Shown in pieces: positions 37,613 through 44,963 of a DNA stretch of 64,000 bases; position 1 is the stretch's first letter, and each line of letters begins with the position of its first letter. The position numbers and the translations under genes were made by a program. The DNA is from Flavobacterium sp. 90 (GTDB taxonomy: Bacteria; Bacteroidota; Bacteroidia; Flavobacteriales; Flavobacteriaceae): the NCBI RefSeq assembly GCF_004339525.1, contig NZ_SMGE01000001.1, forward strand, positions 6,448,001 to 6,512,000. Reading direction: 5' to 3'. The notes under the pieces were generated by a model. The model was not told the origin of the DNA. It was given only the letters and a program-made list of their open reading frames with translations, and did no database searches.

Positions 37613-38983
37613 ATGCTTCAAAACAAAGTCATTTTAGGTAGCGAAGAATGGTGCTCATTTCCAGAACTAGGAATTCCAACGATCAAAGCTCGTGTGGACT
37701 CTGGTGCCAAAACTTCGGCAATGCACGCCATCAACATAGCTCCTTTTATTAAAAATGATACCAATTGGGTAAAATTTGATATTAATCCTATTCAGAATAA
37801 CATCAAAACCATTATTCATTGTGAAGCTCCGCTGGTTGATAAACGAATTGTAAAAAGCTCAAGCGGATTCAGAGAACATCGTTACGTAATTCAGACACAC
37901 ATTAAACTTGGCGATATCAAATGGCCAATAGAAATGACATTGACCAATAGAGATTCAATGGGTTTCCGTATGCTTTTAGGTCGTGAAGCCATGAGTGGAC
38001 GCGTTTTGGTTGATCCAGAAGAGAAATATTTATTAGGACAACCAACTCCTGAATCTTTAAAGGAATTATACCAAAATTCAGAAAAAGCGACTTCCGGATT
38101 GCGAATTGGTCTTCTTGCCAGTAATCCTGAATTATATAGCAATAAAAGAATCATGGAAGCGGGCGAAATGCGCGGTCATGAAATGCATTTCCTTAATATC
38201 AAGGAATGCTATATGAAATTGGATGCAAAGACACCAGAAATTCATTATCGAGGCGGAAAAATACTAAATCAATTCGACGCCATTATTCCAAGAATTCGAC
38301 CAAGCATTACTTTTTATGGTTGTGCTTTAACGCGTCAGTTTGAAGCTTTGAAGGTTTTCGTTTTAAATTCGGCTACAGCCATAACGCAATCACGAGATAA
38401 ATTATATTCGCTTCAATTGCTTTTGAATAGCGGAATTGACATTCCGACAACTGGTTTTGCCAATTCTCCTTTGGATACTGACAATTTGATTAAAATGGTT
38501 GGAGGTTCGCCTTTAATCGTAAAATTATTAGAAGGAACACAAGGAAAAGGTGTCGTTCTTGCAGAAACTAAAAAAGCAGCAGAAAGTGTTATCAACGCTT
38601 TCAAAAGCTTAAATGCAAATATCTTAGTTCAGGAATTTATTAAAGAAGCCAACGGAAAAGACATTCGTTGTTTTGTAATCGATGGAAAAGTCGTTGCAGC
38701 AATTCAGCGTGAAGCAATGCCTGGCGAATTTAGAGCTAATATTCACCTTGGCGGAACTGCTTCTGTAATCAAAGTTACTCCTGAAGAAAAAAAGATCGCG
38801 ATTAAAGCCGCAAAAGCAATGGACTTAAAAGTAGCCGGCGTCGACATTATTCGTTCTTCAAAAGGACCATTATTACTTGAAGTAAACTCTTCTCCAGGTC
38901 TTGAAGGAATCGAAGGCGCAACAAACAAAGATATTGCCGGCGAAATGATTAGAGCGATTGAAAAAAACTTTAAGCTGATATAA
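37613..38983 (+). CDS. rimK: Fused RimB-like protease domain and RimK-type glutamate ligase
   Basis: A 456-residue two-domain protein. Residues 1 to about 145 match the RimK-associated retropepsin-like (Zn_protease/RimB) family, with [14 protein letters not shown] placing the catalytic Asp at 29 and [13 protein letters not shown] near the domain end. Residues from about 160 are an ATP-grasp ligase of the RimK family, which adds glutamates to the C-terminus of ribosomal protein S6 in E. coli; [22 protein letters not shown] and [15 protein letters not shown] are typical ATP-grasp motifs. In gammaproteobacteria the two activities are separate proteins. The substrate in this organism is inferred. 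A small lipoprotein gene follows 31 bp later. Confidence 0.9.
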   Translation: MLQNKVILGSEEWCSFPELGIPTIKARVDSGAKTSAMHAINIAPFIKNDTNWVKFDINPIQNNIKTIIHCEAPLVDKRIVKSSSGFREHRYVIQTHIKLGDIKWPIEMTLTNRDSMGFRMLLGREAMSGRVLVDPEEKYLLGQPTPESLKELYQNSEKATSGLRIGLLASNPELYSNKRIMEAGEMRGHEMHFLNIKECYMKLDAKTPEIHYRGGKILNQFDAIIPRIRPSITFYGCALTRQFEALKVFVLNSATAITQSRDKLYSLQLLLNSGIDIPTTGFANSPLDTDNLIKMVGGSPLIVKLLEGTQGKGVVLAETKKAAESVINAFKSLNANILVQEFIKEANGKDIRCFVIDGKVVAAIQREAMPGEFRANIHLGGTASVIKVTPEEKKIAIKAAKAMDLKVAGVDIIRSSKGPLLLEVNSSPGLEGIEGATNKDIAGEMIRAIEKNFKLI

Positions 38984-39014
38984 AGCAGCACAAACATTAA
39001 AGTAAAAAATTTAA

Positions 39015-39635
39015 ATGAAGAAAATTTCGATCTTTCTAATGCTACTTCTAGTGAGCTGCAATAAAAATAATTGCACTACTAATGAAAAAATTAGAAAAAT
39101 TGAAACTGATAAAATAATAGAAACTTTTTTCGAGGATAAATATTTTAAAAACAATAAAGATGCTTACGCAGTTTGTATAGATTTTAAAAAACTCAAAATT
39201 AACACAGAGAGCATATATGCAGAACCAACAAAAAAAGTACAAATTATAAAGCTTCCACCTCGTTCACCAAGAATTCTTCAAAACACTGAAGTTTATATTG
39301 AAAGGCTTTTGAATGCAAATTTAAAGGGCAAAAAAATATTTAAATCTAAAGATTCGATAAACTTTGTAGAACAAAACAATTGCTTTTTTAAATATACCAT
39401 TCCTAAAAAAATAGTAGGAAAGATAAAAACAATACCGGTATCAAAAATAGAAAACGCTACAGATTATATGATATTCTCAATTCCTATTTTTTCTGAAGAC
39501 AACAAAAAAGCCTATATGGAAATTGATTGTTATTCAAAAGAATTACCATATGGAGAATCAGTATACTTAGAAAAAAAAGATAATATTTGGAAAGTAATCG
39601 ATACTAAAACTATCTGGGTCAAATGTCAAGGCTAA
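39015..39635 (+). CDS. Hypothetical lipoprotein
   Basis: A 206-residue protein with a lipoprotein signal ending at C15 (LLVSC). The mature part is rich in Lys, Ile and Asn and contains several cysteines, but no recognised domain. It lies 31 bp after the rimK fusion on the same strand and is closed by a strong hairpin terminator. The gene is more AT-rich than its housekeeping neighbours, suggesting an accessory gene. Function unknown. Confidence 0.7.
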   Translation: MKKISIFLMLLLVSCNKNNCTTNEKIRKIETDKIIETFFEDKYFKNNKDAYAVCIDFKKLKINTESIYAEPTKKVQIIKLPPRSPRILQNTEVYIERLLNANLKGKKIFKSKDSINFVEQNNCFFKYTIPKKIVGKIKTIPVSKIENATDYMIFSIPIFSEDNKKAYMEIDCYSKELPYGESVYLEKKDNIWKVIDTKTIWVKCQG

Positions 39636-39658
39636 AATAGCAATATCCATTAATCGAC

Positions 39659-39700
39659 AAAGCTTTGTCAAAGTTTAAAACTTTGACAAAGCTTTTTTAT
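39659..39700. terminator. Strong near-perfect palindromic terminator
   Basis: Arms of 18 bp (39659-39676 and 39678-39695) are perfect reverse complements separated by a single base, with a T run at the end. The tip must open to form the loop, leaving a stem of about 16 bp. Confidence 0.8.
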
Positions 39701-39726
39701 TTAACTTTAATAAAAATAAAAAAAAT

Positions 39727-40248
39727 ATGCTTTACTCCTATTTAGACATTATTTTAAGAAGTCTTGCTGTCTATTTTTTCATGACAATTGCTTTGCGAAT
39801 TTTTGGAAAAAAAGAACTTTCGCAACTAAATACTGCCGATATTATTCTGATATTATTAATTAGTAATTCCGTTCAAAATGCAATGGTTGGTCCGGACACA
39901 AGTCTTACAGGAGGATTAATTGCGGCTTTAGCTTTATTTGTAATTAATTTTATTATCAAAAAGCTAACACACAAATACAAAGTGATAAACAATTTACTTT
40001 TAGACAAACCTGAGATTTTAATCCATGACGGAAAGCTGGACTTTACAGCATTAAGCAAATTAGACATCTCACACGAAGAACTAAAAGAAGCAATGCGAGA
40101 ACACGGAATCGAATATTTTGGCGATGTAAAGCTTGCTATGCTAGAAATTGACGGTACAATAAGCATTATTTCTGAAGATAAAAAGAATCTGAAACAAACG
40201 CATTACAAACGAAAACACAATCGCAAGAATTTACAGAAACAATCTTAA
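39727..40248 (+). CDS. DUF421 membrane protein (YetF/YcaP family)
   Basis: A 173-residue protein with two or three N-terminal membrane segments (about residues 5-25, 38-55 and 62-80) and a C-terminal cytoplasmic alpha/beta domain (GKLDFTALSKLDISHEELKEAMREHGI). The pattern RIFGKKELSQLNTADIILILLISNSVQNAM is characteristic of DUF421. Members such as B. subtilis YetF occur in spore and stress contexts, but the biochemical function is poorly defined. The C-terminal Lys/Gln/Asn-rich tail is non-conserved. Confidence 0.88.
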   Translation: MLYSYLDIILRSLAVYFFMTIALRIFGKKELSQLNTADIILILLISNSVQNAMVGPDTSLTGGLIAALALFVINFIIKKLTHKYKVINNLLLDKPEILIHDGKLDFTALSKLDISHEELKEAMREHGIEYFGDVKLAMLEIDGTISIISEDKKNLKQTHYKRKHNRKNLQKQS

Positions 40249-40321
40249 AATAAAAATTCCAATCTTTTTAAATTCCAAATTCCAACCCTGAACGTTGCCA
40301 TTGGAATTTGGAATTTCAAAC

Positions 40322-40356
40322 AAAAAAGCTGGTTTCAAATTGAAACCAGCTTTTTT
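40322..40356. terminator. Terminator of the DUF421 gene (copy 1 of a duplicated hairpin)
   Basis: A6 plus GCTGGTTTCAA pairs with TTGAAACCAGC plus T7; 17 bp including the A/T flanks. It lies 73 bp after the DUF421 stop. Confidence 0.75.
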
Positions 40357-40578
40357 TATACATACCGATATCGGATTTTATAAAATACAACGTTTGCAAA
40401 GCTAAATCAACACAAAGCTTTGCGAACTTTGTGTTTTTAAACATACTATTAGATAAAAATCTTAGCGTGCTTTGCGTTTAAAATGATTAATCTACATAAA
40501 ATATTTCATGTTTCTTCACAAGTTTTTTCCCTTTAATCCCTTGGAATTTGGAACTTCAAAAAGATTGGAATTTCAAAC

Positions 40579-40615
40579 AAAAAAGCTGATTTCAAATTGA
40601 AACCAGCTTTTTTTT
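40579..40615. terminator. Terminator of the pit operon (copy 2 of a duplicated hairpin)
   Basis: Same hairpin as at 40322, with one mismatch in the stem (GCTGATTTC against GAAACCAGC). Read on the minus strand it ends in T6, 51 bp after the stop of the phosphate transporter. Confidence 0.75.
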
Positions 40616-40665
40616 ATGTTGACAAAATGCGATTTTAAATCTCACATTTCACAATAATCATTTTA

Positions 40666-41997
40666 TTAAATAAATACACTTAAGATAAAATAAACCAATC
40701 CTGCCAATAAAGCCGAAATAGGAATAGTCAAGATCCAAGCCCAAATTAAACTTACGGTTACTCCCCAACGAACTGCAGATACACGTTTTGTTAATCCAAC
40801 TCCGATGATAGAACCAGTAATTGTATGTGTTGTACTTACCGGAATTTTTAAGTGCTCAGTAAAGTAAAGTGTCAAAGCTCCGGCAGTTTCAGCAGCTACA
40901 CCTTCAAACGAAGTTACTTTTGTGATTTTTGAACCCATTGTTTTCACAATTTTCCAACCACCACTTAAAGTTCCTGCAGCAATAGCAGAATAACATGCTA
41001 ATGGAATCCAACCTGGCATTATTCCTTTTACACCTAAATCATCATTTGGCAAAACAACATCTAACCAAGAATCCATATGAACACCTGGATTAGTATGAAT
41101 ATATACCGCTACAGCAGCAGCAATAATACCCATTACTTTTTGAGAATCATTTCCTCCGTGTCCTAAACTAAAGGCTGCAGAAGATAATAATTGCATTTTC
41201 TTTAAAGCAGCATCTGCCTGATGAAGATTTAAACTACTGAATATTAAGCAAAAAGCACTTACCGTTAAGATAATAAAAGCAACTAAAAACCATTTAATAT
41301 TGTGCGGATCAAAAGCAACACTCCAAAAATGAGATTCAAATCTAGGCTTTTCAATATCAGCGTAAGGAACCATTAAACTACTAACAACCCAAACGGTAGC
41401 AATCATTAAAGCTACTGTAAATATTTTAGGTCCAATAATTTTACGAGAAGCATTTAACAACCAAATCGAAATTAAATAAGAAGCAAGTGCTCCCAATAAT
41501 GGTGCTAAAACAATGAAAGCAATAATGATAATAACTCCTGAAGGCATTCCTCCATCTTTTCCGGCTTTATACCAGCTTACGATTTCGTACCAATAATGAG
41601 TAACTCCATCTTCGCCAACGTAACCAGAAAAACCATGTACAGCGATTGCGTGAGCAACTGCAGCTCCTGCAAAACCTCCAATTAATGTATGCGATGAACT
41701 TGAAGGTATTCCCAACCACCAAGTCAATAAATTCCAACAAATTGCTGCGATAACCCCAGCCAGAATAACAACAAGGTTAATCTCCATAGTGTGCGCTGTT
41801 TTTGCAACAGTATCCGCAACACCAAATCCGAAAACCCAATAGGCCAAAAAGTTAAAAAATGCTGCCCAAAGAACGGCCTGAAAAGGCGTTAATACCTTTG
41901 TAGCAACAACGGTAGCTATAGCATTTGCCGCATCATGAAAACCATTGATGTAATCAAAAATTAAAGCTAATACTATAATAATTATAAGTAGCGTCAT
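40666..41997 (-). CDS. Inorganic phosphate transporter, Pit family
   Basis: A 443-residue inner-membrane phosphate permease with about ten membrane helices. The two inverted family signatures are visible: FDYINGFHDAANAIATVVATKVLTP style at the N-terminus and the matching GGNDSQKVMGI segment near residue 280, plus GIPSSSSHTLIGG and IPVSTTHTITG. It moves neutral metal-phosphate coupled to protons or cations. It lies 32 bp after the DUF47 gene on the same strand, the usual Pit-accessory pairing. Confidence 0.93.
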   Translation of the reverse strand: MTLLIIIIVLALIFDYINGFHDAANAIATVVATKVLTPFQAVLWAAFFNFLAYWVFGFGVADTVAKTAHTMEINLVVILAGVIAAICWNLLTWWLGIPSSSSHTLIGGFAGAAVAHAIAVHGFSGYVGEDGVTHYWYEIVSWYKAGKDGGMPSGVIIIIAFIVLAPLLGALASYLISIWLLNASRKIIGPKIFTVALMIATVWVVSSLMVPYADIEKPRFESHFWSVAFDPHNIKWFLVAFIILTVSAFCLIFSSLNLHQADAALKKMQLLSSAAFSLGHGGNDSQKVMGIIAAAVAVYIHTNPGVHMDSWLDVVLPNDDLGVKGIMPGWIPLACYSAIAAGTLSGGWKIVKTMGSKITKVTSFEGVAAETAGALTLYFTEHLKIPVSTTHTITGSIIGVGLTKRVSAVRWGVTVSLIWAWILTIPISALLAGLVYFILSVFI

Positions 41998-42029
41998 AAA
42001 ATTATAACTTCAGAATGAAATAAATTGAA

Positions 42030-42674
42030 TTAAGAATGTTTTACAGAAATAGATTCCAGTATGTTCGCAACACTCTTACATTTGTCTGTTGCTGATTCTA
42101 AAACAGATAACACTTCTTTATATTTAATAATATTTTTAGCGTCTGTTTCGTTTTCAAAAATTTCAAAAACTGCTTTGTTATAAACGTTATCAGACTTGTT
42201 TTCAAGTTTATTAATTCTTGCACAAGCTTCTTTAATAACATTCATGTTTTTTAAATTGCTCAACTCTTTTACTGCACTGTCAATGTTTTGACAAGCTTCA
42301 AGGTTGATTTCTGTCATCTTTCTGATAGATTTTGTAATCTTATCAACCTGATACAATCTCATTCTGCTTGCTGCACCGTGAAGGTAATCTGCAACGTTAT
42401 CAATTGAAGTAATTAATGTATGAATATCTTCTCTATCAAATGGAGTAATGAAGTTTCTGCTCAATTCAAGATTGGTCTGACGTGTAATGTCTTCTCCTTT
42501 TTGCTCTAACTCATCAATCTTTTGAAAAAGAACTTCTCTTTCTTTCAATGGAAGGTTTACAGCTTCGTGTAAGTTAGAAGCTAATTCAATTAAATTGCTT
42601 GAAGCCTCTTCAAAAAGTGGAAAGAATTTCTTGTCTTTCGGAACTAAAAATTGGAAAATACTGTTTATTGACAT
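42030..42674 (-). CDS. DUF47/PhoU-like Pit accessory protein
   Basis: A 214-residue all-helical protein of the DUF47 family, related to PhoU and nearly always encoded beside Pit transporters. Coiled helices such as IDELEQKGEDITRQTNLELSRNFITPFDREDI (about residues 50-85) and the INKLENKSDNVY segment are typical. It probably regulates or stabilises the phosphate permease encoded next. Cytoplasmic, no signal peptide. It is first in its operon, with a clear -7 box 20 bp upstream. Confidence 0.9.
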   Translation of the reverse strand: MSINSIFQFLVPKDKKFFPLFEEASSNLIELASNLHEAVNLPLKEREVLFQKIDELEQKGEDITRQTNLELSRNFITPFDREDIHTLITSIDNVADYLHGAASRMRLYQVDKITKSIRKMTEINLEACQNIDSAVKELSNLKNMNVIKEACARINKLENKSDNVYNKAVFEIFENETDAKNIIKYKEVLSVLESATDKCKSVANILESISVKHS

Positions 42675-42693
42675 TTTTTTATTTTTGATAGTG

Positions 42694-42701
42694 CAAAATT
42701 A
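42694..42701 (-). promoter_or_regulatory. -7 box for the DUF47-pit operon
   Basis: On the minus strand TAATTTTG matches TAnnTTTG; it ends 20 bp before the ATG at 42674. A GC-poor spacer upstream lacks a strong -33 box. Confidence 0.5.
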
Positions 42702-42722
42702 CTTCAATATTATTTTGTCATG

Positions 42723-44237
42723 TTAAGCCATTGTTAACAAATCGTTTTCAATTTGGAAACTATTCAGGAATGCAACGGTTTTTTCAATATCATAATGTAA
42801 GATTCTATCCTCCTTTACCAAAGGCACAACCTCTCTGTAACTACTCAAAAACATTTCGATAAAATCACTTGATTTCAAAGGTTCTCTGTAAGCAATTGCC
42901 TGCGAAGCATTCATTAATTCGATTGCCAAAATACGCTCTAAATTATCCATAACACGCAAAGCTTTTGTAGCTCCATTCGCTCCCATACTTACGTGATCTT
43001 CTTGTCCGTTGCTTGAAACAATACTATCAATACTTGACGGAGTTGCCAATTGTTTGTTTTGACTCGCAATACTTGCCGCAGTATATTGCGGAATCATAAA
43101 TCCTGAATTCAAGCCCGGATTGTCAACCAAAAATGCCGGAAGATTACGCAAACCTGAAATTAATTGATAGGTTCTTCTTTCAGAAATACTTCCTAATTCT
43201 GCCAAAGCAATTGCCATAAAATCTAAAGCTAAAGCCAAAGGCTGACCGTGGAAATTTCCACCAGAGATAATTTGATCTGATTCAATAAATATATTTGGAT
43301 TATCTGTAACCGAATTAATTTCGGTCTTGAATACTTTTCGAACATAATCAATCGCATCTTTTGAAGCTCCGTGAACCTGAGGAATACAACGGAAAGAATA
43401 TGGATCCTGAACGTGTTTTTTCTCCTGAGCAATGATTTCGCTTCCTTCAAGAAACTCATTGACGCGTTGTGCAGTAACGATTTGCCCTTTGTGAGGACGA
43501 ATAAAATGAATCAATTCGTTAAAAGGTTCGATTCTTCCATCAAAACCTTCTAAAGAGATTGTTCCGATTAAATCTGCTAAATAAGAATATTTATAAGCCT
43601 TCAATAAAATGTGAGCTCCGTAAGCACTCATAAACTGAGTTCCGTTTAATAAAGCCAAACCTTCTTTGGATTGTAAAACGATTGGTTCCCATTTAAAACG
43701 CTTTAGAACTTCAGCAGAAGCTACTTTTTTACCTTCAAAAAGCACTTCTCCTTCTCCTAATAATGGCAAAGATAAATGTGCCAATGGCGCTAAATCTCCC
43801 GAAGCTCCAAGTGAACCCTGAGTATAAATTATAGGCAGAATATCATTATTATAGAAATCAACCAAACGTTGTAATGTTTGCAATTGAATCCCTGAATGAC
43901 CGTAGCTCAAAGATTGAATTTTAAGCAACAACATCATTTTTACAATCTCAGCCGGAACTTCTTCTCCAGTTCCACATGCGTGAGATTTTACCAGGTTTTC
44001 CTGAAGTTGTGACAAGTTTTCATTCGAAATTTTCACACTATAAAGTGACCCAAAACCAGTATTTATACCATAAATAGGTTCAGAATGTGATGCCATTTTT
44101 TTATCTAAATAATCGCGGCATTTTTGCACATTTACTTTAGCTTCTTCTGATAATTCAAGTGTTTTTTGATTAACAATAATTTCTTGTAAAGCTTCTAAAC
44201 CTAAAGTTTCAGTACTTATATAATGGATTTCATTCAT
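42723..44237 (-). CDS. hutH: Histidine ammonia-lyase
   Basis: Deaminates histidine to urocanate, the first step of histidine breakdown. The protein is 504 residues from the chosen ATG at 44237; a TTG start eight codons upstream is possible but adds residues not expected in the family. The self-made MIO cofactor arises from Ala145-Ser146-Gly147 in GSLGASGDLAPLAHL. Other family motifs are YGINTGFGSL, NGTQFMSA, QDPYSFRCIPQVHG and FHGQPLA. No hutU, hutI or hutG gene is adjacent, so the rest of the pathway is elsewhere; a HutD-family protein sits 18 kb away. Its end lies close to the DUF47 promoter. Confidence 0.95.
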   Translation of the reverse strand: MNEIHYISTETLGLEALQEIIVNQKTLELSEEAKVNVQKCRDYLDKKMASHSEPIYGINTGFGSLYSVKISNENLSQLQENLVKSHACGTGEEVPAEIVKMMLLLKIQSLSYGHSGIQLQTLQRLVDFYNNDILPIIYTQGSLGASGDLAPLAHLSLPLLGEGEVLFEGKKVASAEVLKRFKWEPIVLQSKEGLALLNGTQFMSAYGAHILLKAYKYSYLADLIGTISLEGFDGRIEPFNELIHFIRPHKGQIVTAQRVNEFLEGSEIIAQEKKHVQDPYSFRCIPQVHGASKDAIDYVRKVFKTEINSVTDNPNIFIESDQIISGGNFHGQPLALALDFMAIALAELGSISERRTYQLISGLRNLPAFLVDNPGLNSGFMIPQYTAASIASQNKQLATPSSIDSIVSSNGQEDHVSMGANGATKALRVMDNLERILAIELMNASQAIAYREPLKSSDFIEMFLSSYREVVPLVKEDRILHYDIEKTVAFLNSFQIENDLLTMA

Positions 44238-44261
44238 GATGTTTATAATTTTAGACCCCAA

Positions 44262-44659
44262 AATTCAACAAATCAATATTAAAAAGCAACATTTGTTCAT
44301 AATAATTAAAATTAGACGAATACAATTTCTTCGCTTTTATCTATTTGACAATACTAATCACACAAAATCAACTCCTTATTTAGGCTTAGGAATTTAAACT
44401 ATCAGAATTTTGCATCAAAAGGATAAAAAATTTAATTCCTAGTTACCATATAGATTAAATTACATTTATTTTGCAATGTTTTTATTAAAAATCAAGCTAT
44501 TAACTCTTGTCAATCTCAGCAAAAACAAGCCTAATTATACGAATCCATCAATTTATCATATTTTATCTTAACAAAAGCTCAATATTAATTTGATGAGATT
44601 TGAATTATTAAAATATTCGTAAAAAGACAATTAGAGTTTTTCGCTTTTATAAAAAACTG
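44262..44659. other. Gene-free AT-rich region between hutH and the thr leader
   Basis: About 400 bp, very AT-rich, lying between divergent genes. I see no open frame, repeat or terminator. It should contain the hutH promoter, but no TAnnTTTG box is evident on the minus strand. Confidence 0.4.
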
Positions 44660-44667
44660 TACTTTTG
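44660..44667 (+). promoter_or_regulatory. -7 box of the thr operon
   Basis: TACTTTTG matches TAnnTTTG, with a T-rich TTTTTC stretch about 20 bp upstream in the -33 position. It lies 10 bp before the leader-peptide ATG, so the transcript would begin only a few bases before that codon. Confidence 0.6.
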
Positions 44668-44677
44668 AAAAATCAAA

Positions 44678-44779
44678 ATGAAAAGTAACAGCGCAAAATA
44701 TCAATCTACAATGACAACTCAAACTAGAGTTGCAATTGCTGCTACAATTATTTCTACTACAACAACTACTACCCCTTAG
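44678..44779 (+). CDS. thrL: thr operon leader peptide (attenuator)
   Basis: A 33-codon frame whose product ends RVAIAATIISTTTTTTP. It has 11 Thr codons and 3 Ile codons, including six consecutive Thr just before the Pro and stop. Threonine and isoleucine are the end products controlled by the thr operon in E. coli, whose ThrL leader has the same bias. It sits 10 bp after a -7 box and 184 bp before thrA. The final codons overlap a hairpin (44770-44784). I infer ribosome-mediated transcription attenuation. Such tiny genes are usually missed by automatic annotation. Confidence 0.8.
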   Translation: MKSNSAKYQSTMTTQTRVAIAATIISTTTTTTP

Positions 44780-44847
44780 GGGTATACATTTTACATATAA
44801 TCCAGGTTATCTATACTTTTCTCTTGAAAGAAGAAAGGCAATGGGTA
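44770..44847 (+). promoter_or_regulatory. Putative thr attenuator stem region
   Basis: TACCCC (44770-44775) can pair with GGGGTA (44779-44784), enclosing the leader stop codon, or with GGGTA at 44843-44847. These mutually exclusive pairings would be controlled by a ribosome stalled on the Thr run. A T-rich terminator tail is not clear, so the precise terminator is uncertain. Confidence 0.4.
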
Positions 44848-44963
44848 CATAAAAAACATTTACAACGAAAAAAAATAGTCGCAGTTTTTAGTTTCAGTTC
44901 ACAGTTGATAACCATTCAACCTTTGTTACTCAAAATCTTTGCACCTTATTAAAAAACATCAAA

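Larger units (their letters stand above)
40249..40665. repeat. Duplicated terminator/repeat region between convergent genes
   Basis: The 417-bp gap holds two copies of a block made of GGAATTTCAAACAAAAAAGC followed by a symmetrical hairpin (40322-40356 and 40579-40615). Between them are CTTTGCGAACTTTG words (about 40390-40450) and repeated GGAATTTGGAA words. One hairpin suits the DUF421 gene, the other the pit gene arriving from the right. No open frame is present. Confidence 0.65.

Noticed and set aside
39873-40166. 97-codon antisense frame in the DUF421 gene
   Set aside because: Fully overlaps the recognised DUF421 frame and shows no independent features.
44262-44659. Possible riboswitch or small RNA upstream of hutH/thr
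   Set aside because: No stable GC-rich stem or terminator-like structure is visible in this AT-rich stretch.
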